Below, piece by piece: positions 6,660 through 9,938 of a DNA stretch of 9,938 nucleotides (position 1 is its first letter; each line of letters opens with the position of its first letter). The position numbers and the translations under genes were made by a program. The stretch comes from a bacterium (lineage in GTDB: Bacteria > Chloroflexota > Chloroflexia > Thermomicrobiales > UBA6265): NCBI GenBank assembly GCA_029977305.1, contig JAPOLF010000051.1, forward strand, positions 1,360 to 11,297, in the 5' to 3' direction. The notes beneath the pieces are model-generated. The model saw nothing but the letters and a program-made list of their open reading frames with translations. It had not been told where the DNA came from and did not search any database.

Positions 6660-8375
6660 TTATTCCTGGATGTAGGTGTAGGTGAGCGGAATGCCGCCCC
6701 ACGCGCTCGGCTTGAAGTTCTTCAGCCGATCGCTGTAGGCCGCGATCGCCTTTCCGAAGTGCAACACCATCACCGGTGCCTCGTCGTTGACGATGTTCGT
6801 CGCCTCGATCAGCAGTTCGCGCCGCGCCGCCTCGTCGAAGGTGCGCTTCGCCTCGGCGTTGATCTCGTCGAGCGCCGGGTTGCAGTACTTCATGTCGTTG
6901 AACCCGACCTGGTACTGCGCGCAGCCGAACATCGCGTCCTGGATGAAGGTGGCGTCCCAGCCGAAGCCGTACGCGGCGATGGCGTAGGTCGGATTGGTGG
7001 TGGTCGCCTCGATCAGCGCCGGGAACTCGAGCGCCTTCGGGGTCATGTCGACGCCAATGGCTTTCCACGCGTCCTGGATGTACGCCGCCATCTGGTCGCT
7101 GGTCGGCGAGCCGGACGGGTAGAGGTACTCGAAGGACATCGGGACCCCGTCCTTGTCGACGATCCCGTCGCCATCGGTGTCAGTCCAGCCAGCCTCCGCC
7201 AGCAGCGCCTTCGCCTTCTCCGGATCGAAGGTGTAGACGGTGGTCATCTCCTCCGGGGCGTAGGCATAGGAAATGACCGGCTGCGTACCGACCGCCACCT
7301 CGGCGTAGTCGAGCAGGATGTCCTTCACGATCGACTCGCGATCGAGCGCGTAGAACAGTGCCTGCCGCACCCGCTGATCCTCGAACATCGTGGTGACCTC
7401 GGGATCGAGGTTGTACTCGAGGTAGGTGAAGCCGCGGGTCGGGTAGATCTCGATGTCGATCCCCTCCACCGATTCCACCGACTCGACCTCTGCGGGCTCC
7501 AGCCCGGCGACGTCGACCTCGCCGTTGATCAGCGCGTTGACGACCGCGGTCTGGTCCGGCCACACGACGCGGACGTAGGAATCGATGTACGGCACCTTCC
7601 CGTAGTACTCGTCGTTGCGGTTGACGGTGATGCTCTCGCCCTGCTTCCACTCACCGTAGGTGAACGGTCCGGAGCCGACCACGCGACTCGGGTCGGCTCC
7701 GGTCGCGCCGGGATCCGTCGCCCAGTCAGCCGCCGGGATCGATTCCCAGATGTGCTTCGGGATCACCCACAGCACGATGTCGTAGAGGAAGGTGAAGAGC
7801 GGCTCATTCGCGACAATCTGCACGGTGTGGTCATCGATTTTCGACCACTCCTTCGCGGCAGCCAGGAACGACCCGGTGTAGACGCTGCCCGTCTCTTCGT
7901 TGGCGAGCGCGTCCAGCGAGAAGATCACGTCGTCCGCGGTGACCGGGGTGCCGTCGTGCCATTTCGCGTCCTGATTCAGGAAGAAGGTGTAGGTGACGCC
8001 GTCCTCGGCGATCTCCCAGCTGTCGGCGAGGCCGGTCGGGGCCGGCTGGCCGCTGGTCGGGTCACCGCCCACCAGTTGGTCGTAGATCAGGCCGGCGATG
8101 CCCAGCGAGTCCGCCTCCTCGGCGAGGAGCGGCATCAACGTCTGGATATCCGCCACGCCGGAGTCGATGAACGTCCCACCGGGCGTCCCCTCGACGATGC
8201 CGAGTTCCTCGATGATCTGCGCCTCGAACTCCTCGCGGGTGAGGGACTTCACCACCTCGCCGGTTGCGGCCGGGGTGGCATCTTGCGCAAACGCGGCCAT
8301 CGGCATGCGCAGCAGACCGGTCGCGGCGCCCATCACCGCAGCGTTGCGCATCAGGCGTCGTCGGGTGGTGTTCAT
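6660..8375 (-). CDS. ABC transporter solute-binding protein, family 5 (peptide/DppA-OppA type), Tat-exported
   Basis: This 571-residue protein is a full-length SBP_bac_5 receptor. The N-terminus TTRRRLMRNAAVMG (3-16), a short hydrophobic stretch and an AFA-QDA cleavage site after residue 30 form a Tat-type signal peptide. There is no lipobox cysteine. Family landmarks are GLADSWEIAEDGVTYTFFL (115-133), WHDGTPVTADDVIFSLD (139-155), VVGSGPF (232-238), VRQALFYALDRESIV (336-350) and AKALLAEAGW (388-397). An acidic D-T-D-G-D-G-I-V-D loop (399-407) looks like a calcium site. Only two cysteines occur, C485 and C498, probably a disulfide. The ATG has GAGGAGGAG (8389-8381) 5 nt upstream, the strongest Shine-Dalgarno in the window, fitting the high expression expected of a receptor. 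It should deliver peptides to the DppB/DppC channel encoded downstream. It is a close paralogue of the next gene upstream. Confidence 0.93.
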   Translation of the reverse strand: MNTTRRRLMRNAAVMGAATGLLRMPMAAFAQDATPAATGEVVKSLTREEFEAQIIEELGIVEGTPGGTFIDSGVADIQTLMPLLAEEADSLGIAGLIYDQLVGGDPTSGQPAPTGLADSWEIAEDGVTYTFFLNQDAKWHDGTPVTADDVIFSLDALANEETGSVYTGSFLAAAKEWSKIDDHTVQIVANEPLFTFLYDIVLWVIPKHIWESIPAADWATDPGATGADPSRVVGSGPFTYGEWKQGESITVNRNDEYYGKVPYIDSYVRVVWPDQTAVVNALINGEVDVAGLEPAEVESVESVEGIDIEIYPTRGFTYLEYNLDPEVTTMFEDQRVRQALFYALDRESIVKDILLDYAEVAVGTQPVISYAYAPEEMTTVYTFDPEKAKALLAEAGWTDTDGDGIVDKDGVPMSFEYLYPSGSPTSDQMAAYIQDAWKAIGVDMTPKALEFPALIEATTTNPTYAIAAYGFGWDATFIQDAMFGCAQYQVGFNDMKYCNPALDEINAEAKRTFDEAARRELLIEATNIVNDEAPVMVLHFGKAIAAYSDRLKNFKPSAWGGIPLTYTYIQE

Positions 8376-8398
8376 CGTGGCTCCTCCTCGTCACGGGT

Positions 8399-8412
8399 GG
8401 GGCGATCGCCCC
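8399..8412. repeat. 14-bp perfect palindrome upstream of solute-binding protein 1
   Basis: GGGGCGATCGCCCC reads the same on both strands and lies in the 128-nt spacer, 23 nt upstream of the receptor ATG and just ahead of its Shine-Dalgarno. It could be a regulator half-site pair or form a short leader hairpin (5-bp stem, GATC loop). The core GCGATCGC also occurs inside genes here, so chance is possible. Confidence 0.3.
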
Positions 8413-8451
8413 GGCGGAAGCTCCCACGGCGGCGCCGTTGCCGGGTGGGGC

Positions 8452-8488
8452 GGGGACCGGTGGACACGTCACGCGTCCGCCGGTCCCC
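8452..8488 (-). terminator. Intercistronic GC hairpin after solute-binding protein 2
   Basis: GGGGACCGGTGGAC (8452-8465) pairs with GTCCGCCGGTCCCC (8475-8488): 9 bp, one mismatch, then 4 bp, with a 9-nt apical region. It starts 15 nt downstream of the receptor stop and is not followed by a T-run on the minus strand. Placement mirrors the hairpin after the other receptor gene, although the sequences differ. Partial termination or mRNA stabilisation is the likely role. Confidence 0.5.
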
Positions 8489-8503
8489 GAGCAGGCTGCT
8501 GGC

Positions 8504-9938
8504 CTACTCCTCGATGTACATGTAGTTGACCGGGATGCCGCCCCACGCGCTGGGGGAGATGTTCTTCAGCTTCTTGTTGTACGCGGCGATCGCCTTGCTG
8601 AAGTGGGTCACGAAGACCGGCAGCTCGTCGTTGACGATGTTCGTCGCCTCGACCAGCAGCTCGCGGCGGGCCGCGTCATCGAAGGTGAGCTTCGCCTCGG
8701 CATTGAGCGCGTCCAGATCCGGGTTGCAGTACTTCATGAAGTTGAACCCGACCATGTACTGCTCGCAGCCGAACATCGCGTCCTGGATGAAGGAGGCGTC
8801 CCATGAGAAGCCGAGCCCGACCATCTCGAACGTCGGGTTGGTGGTGATCATCTCGACCAGCGCCGGGAAGTCCATCGCCTCCGGCGTCATGTCGACCCCG
8901 ATCGCCTTCCACGCATCCTGGTAGTACGCCGCGAGCTGATCGCTGGTGGCGGAGCCCGAGGGGTAGTTGTAGGTGAAGGAGAGCGGCGTGCCGTCCTTGT
9001 CGACGATGCCGTCGCCATCGGTGTCGGTCCACCCCGCCTCGGCCAGGAGCGCCTTCGCCTTCTCCGGGTCGTAGGAGTAGGTGATGTCCATCTCGTCCGG
9101 CGCGTAGGCGAAGGAGATCACCGGCTGGGTGCCCTTCGCGACTTCCGCGTTGCCGAGGAGGATGTCATTCACCACCGAATCGCGGTTGAGGGCGTAGAAG
9201 AGCGCTTGGCGCACCTTCACATCCTGGAAGAGCTCGGTCACGGTCGGATCGAGGTTCGGCACCACGAAGGAGAAGCCACGGGTCGGGTACTTGACTATCT
9301 CGATGGAGTCGTTCTCCGCGACCGCCTTCTCGTCAGCCGGCTCGAGCCCGGCGATGTCGACTTCCCCGTTCAGCAGCGCGTTCACCACAGCCTGCTGATC
9401 CGGCCACACGATGCGGATGTACTCGTCGATGTAGGGGACCTTGCCGTAGTAATCGTCGTTGCGGACGAGCGTCTGGCTCTCGCCCTGCGCCCACTCCTTG
9501 AACTTGAACGGGCCGGATCCGACCACCATCGCCGGATCGGTGCCGTTCGCGCCGCCACTGGTCGCCCAGTCGGCCACCGGGATCGGCTCCCAGATGTGCT
9601 TCGGGATGACCCACGACACGAGGTCGTAGAGGAAGGTCACCTGCGGCTGCTTCGCGACGATCTCCACGGTGTGGTCGTCGATCTTGCGCCATGAGTCGGT
9701 GGCATCCATGAACATGCCCATGTAGACGCTGCCGACCTCGGGGTTGGCGAGCGAATCGAGGGAGAAGATGACGTCATCGGCGGTGACCGGGGTGCCGTCG
9801 TGCCACATCGCGTCCTGATTCAGGTAGAAGGTGTAGGTGATGCCGTCCTCGGCGACCTCCCAGCGATCGGCGAGGCCATTCGGCGCCGGCTGCCCGGTGA
9901 TCGGGCTGCCGCCGACCAGCGAGTCGTAGATCAGCCCG
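8504..9938 (-). CDS. ABC transporter solute-binding protein, family 5, second paralogue (partial, N-terminus beyond right edge)
   Basis: The reading frame is open from the right edge (first full codon at 9937) to the TAG at 8506-8504, giving 477 visible residues. The first ATG in this stretch (9808) is internal, because the upstream residues GLIYDSLVGGSPITGQPAP continue the receptor fold. The visible part matches residues 95-571 of the neighbouring receptor with equal length, so about 94 N-terminal residues, including the signal peptide, are missing. Identity is high: about 45 of 62 residues agree in one block near the visible N-terminus. The stretch AEAGWTDTDGDGIVDKDG is identical, and both cysteines (FGC and KYC) are kept. 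Differences concentrate in segments such as TRGFSFVVPNLDP versus TRGFTYLEYNLDP, which may alter ligand choice. It is probably the first or an early gene of the peptide-uptake operon and shares the DppB/DppC channel with its paralogue. Confidence 0.93.
   Translation of the reverse strand, partial: GLIYDSLVGGSPITGQPAPNGLADRWEVAEDGITYTFYLNQDAMWHDGTPVTADDVIFSLDSLANPEVGSVYMGMFMDATDSWRKIDDHTVEIVAKQPQVTFLYDLVSWVIPKHIWEPIPVADWATSGGANGTDPAMVVGSGPFKFKEWAQGESQTLVRNDDYYGKVPYIDEYIRIVWPDQQAVVNALLNGEVDIAGLEPADEKAVAENDSIEIVKYPTRGFSFVVPNLDPTVTELFQDVKVRQALFYALNRDSVVNDILLGNAEVAKGTQPVISFAYAPDEMDITYSYDPEKAKALLAEAGWTDTDGDGIVDKDGTPLSFTYNYPSGSATSDQLAAYYQDAWKAIGVDMTPEAMDFPALVEMITTNPTFEMVGLGFSWDASFIQDAMFGCEQYMVGFNFMKYCNPDLDALNAEAKLTFDDAARRELLVEATNIVNDELPVFVTHFSKAIAAYNKKLKNISPSAWGGIPVNYMYIEE

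Noticed and set aside
6759..8525. Very long open frame (588 codons) on the plus strand opposite receptor 1
   Set aside because: It is antisense to a clear receptor gene in a high-GC genome where stop codons are rare in some frames. Its product is rich in Arg, Asp, Val and His with no family motif, and it shadows the codon pattern of the real gene.
2982..8594. Five copies of GCGATCGC (the HIP1-like octamer) at about 2982, 4276, 6741, 8402 and 8587
   Set aside because: Four of the five lie in coding sequence and follow from common Ala/Ile/Asp codon strings (GCG-ATC-GCC and its complement). The number is above simple base-composition expectation but codon use accounts for it.

Overview
The window is a GC-rich, gene-dense stretch of bacterial chromosome with seven genes that are complete or nearly so, plus two cut by the window edges. 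The style suggests a Chloroflexota bacterium, possibly of the Thermomicrobia group: Tat-exported family-5 solute-binding proteins with an Ala/Thr/Pro-rich mature N-terminus, a D-x-D-G-D-G loop in those proteins, and an FGE-type sulfatase activator. This is an inference from protein style; a high-GC actinobacterium is the main alternative.

Layout. (1) Positions 1-1110, minus strand: a formylglycine-generating enzyme (FGE), followed 42 nt downstream by the first 29 codons of a probable M20-family N-carbamoyl-amino-acid hydrolase / allantoate amidohydrolase-like gene that runs off the left edge. (2) Positions 1111-1233: a divergent intergenic region. (3) Positions 1234-2807, plus strand: a two-gene unit, a small VOC/glyoxalase-fold protein and a cytochrome P450 two nucleotides apart. 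(4) Positions 2804-9938, minus strand: an oligopeptide-uptake operon, read right to left as solute-binding protein 2 (N-terminus off the right edge), solute-binding protein 1, DppB/OppB permease, DppC/OppC permease, and oligoendopeptidase F (PepF).

How the genes work together. The large operon would bind peptides outside the membrane with two paralogous receptors, import them through the DppB/DppC channel, and cut them in the cytoplasm with PepF. The transporter ATPases (DppD/DppF) are not in the window. Each receptor gene is followed by a strong GC hairpin without a U-tract, which may keep receptor mRNA more abundant than permease mRNA. The P450 and PepF genes converge on a shared CTAG that supplies both stop codons.

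The DppB gene carries a frameshift at a run of five Gs (minus strand), after about codon 198. Both halves are otherwise well conserved, so a sequencing or assembly error or a very recent mutation is most likely. I found no CRISPR array, insertion sequence, tRNA, rRNA or clear phage gene. I do not see a novel defence or biosynthetic system; the most useful observations are the dppB frameshift, the paired receptors with their hairpins, and the PepF linkage.
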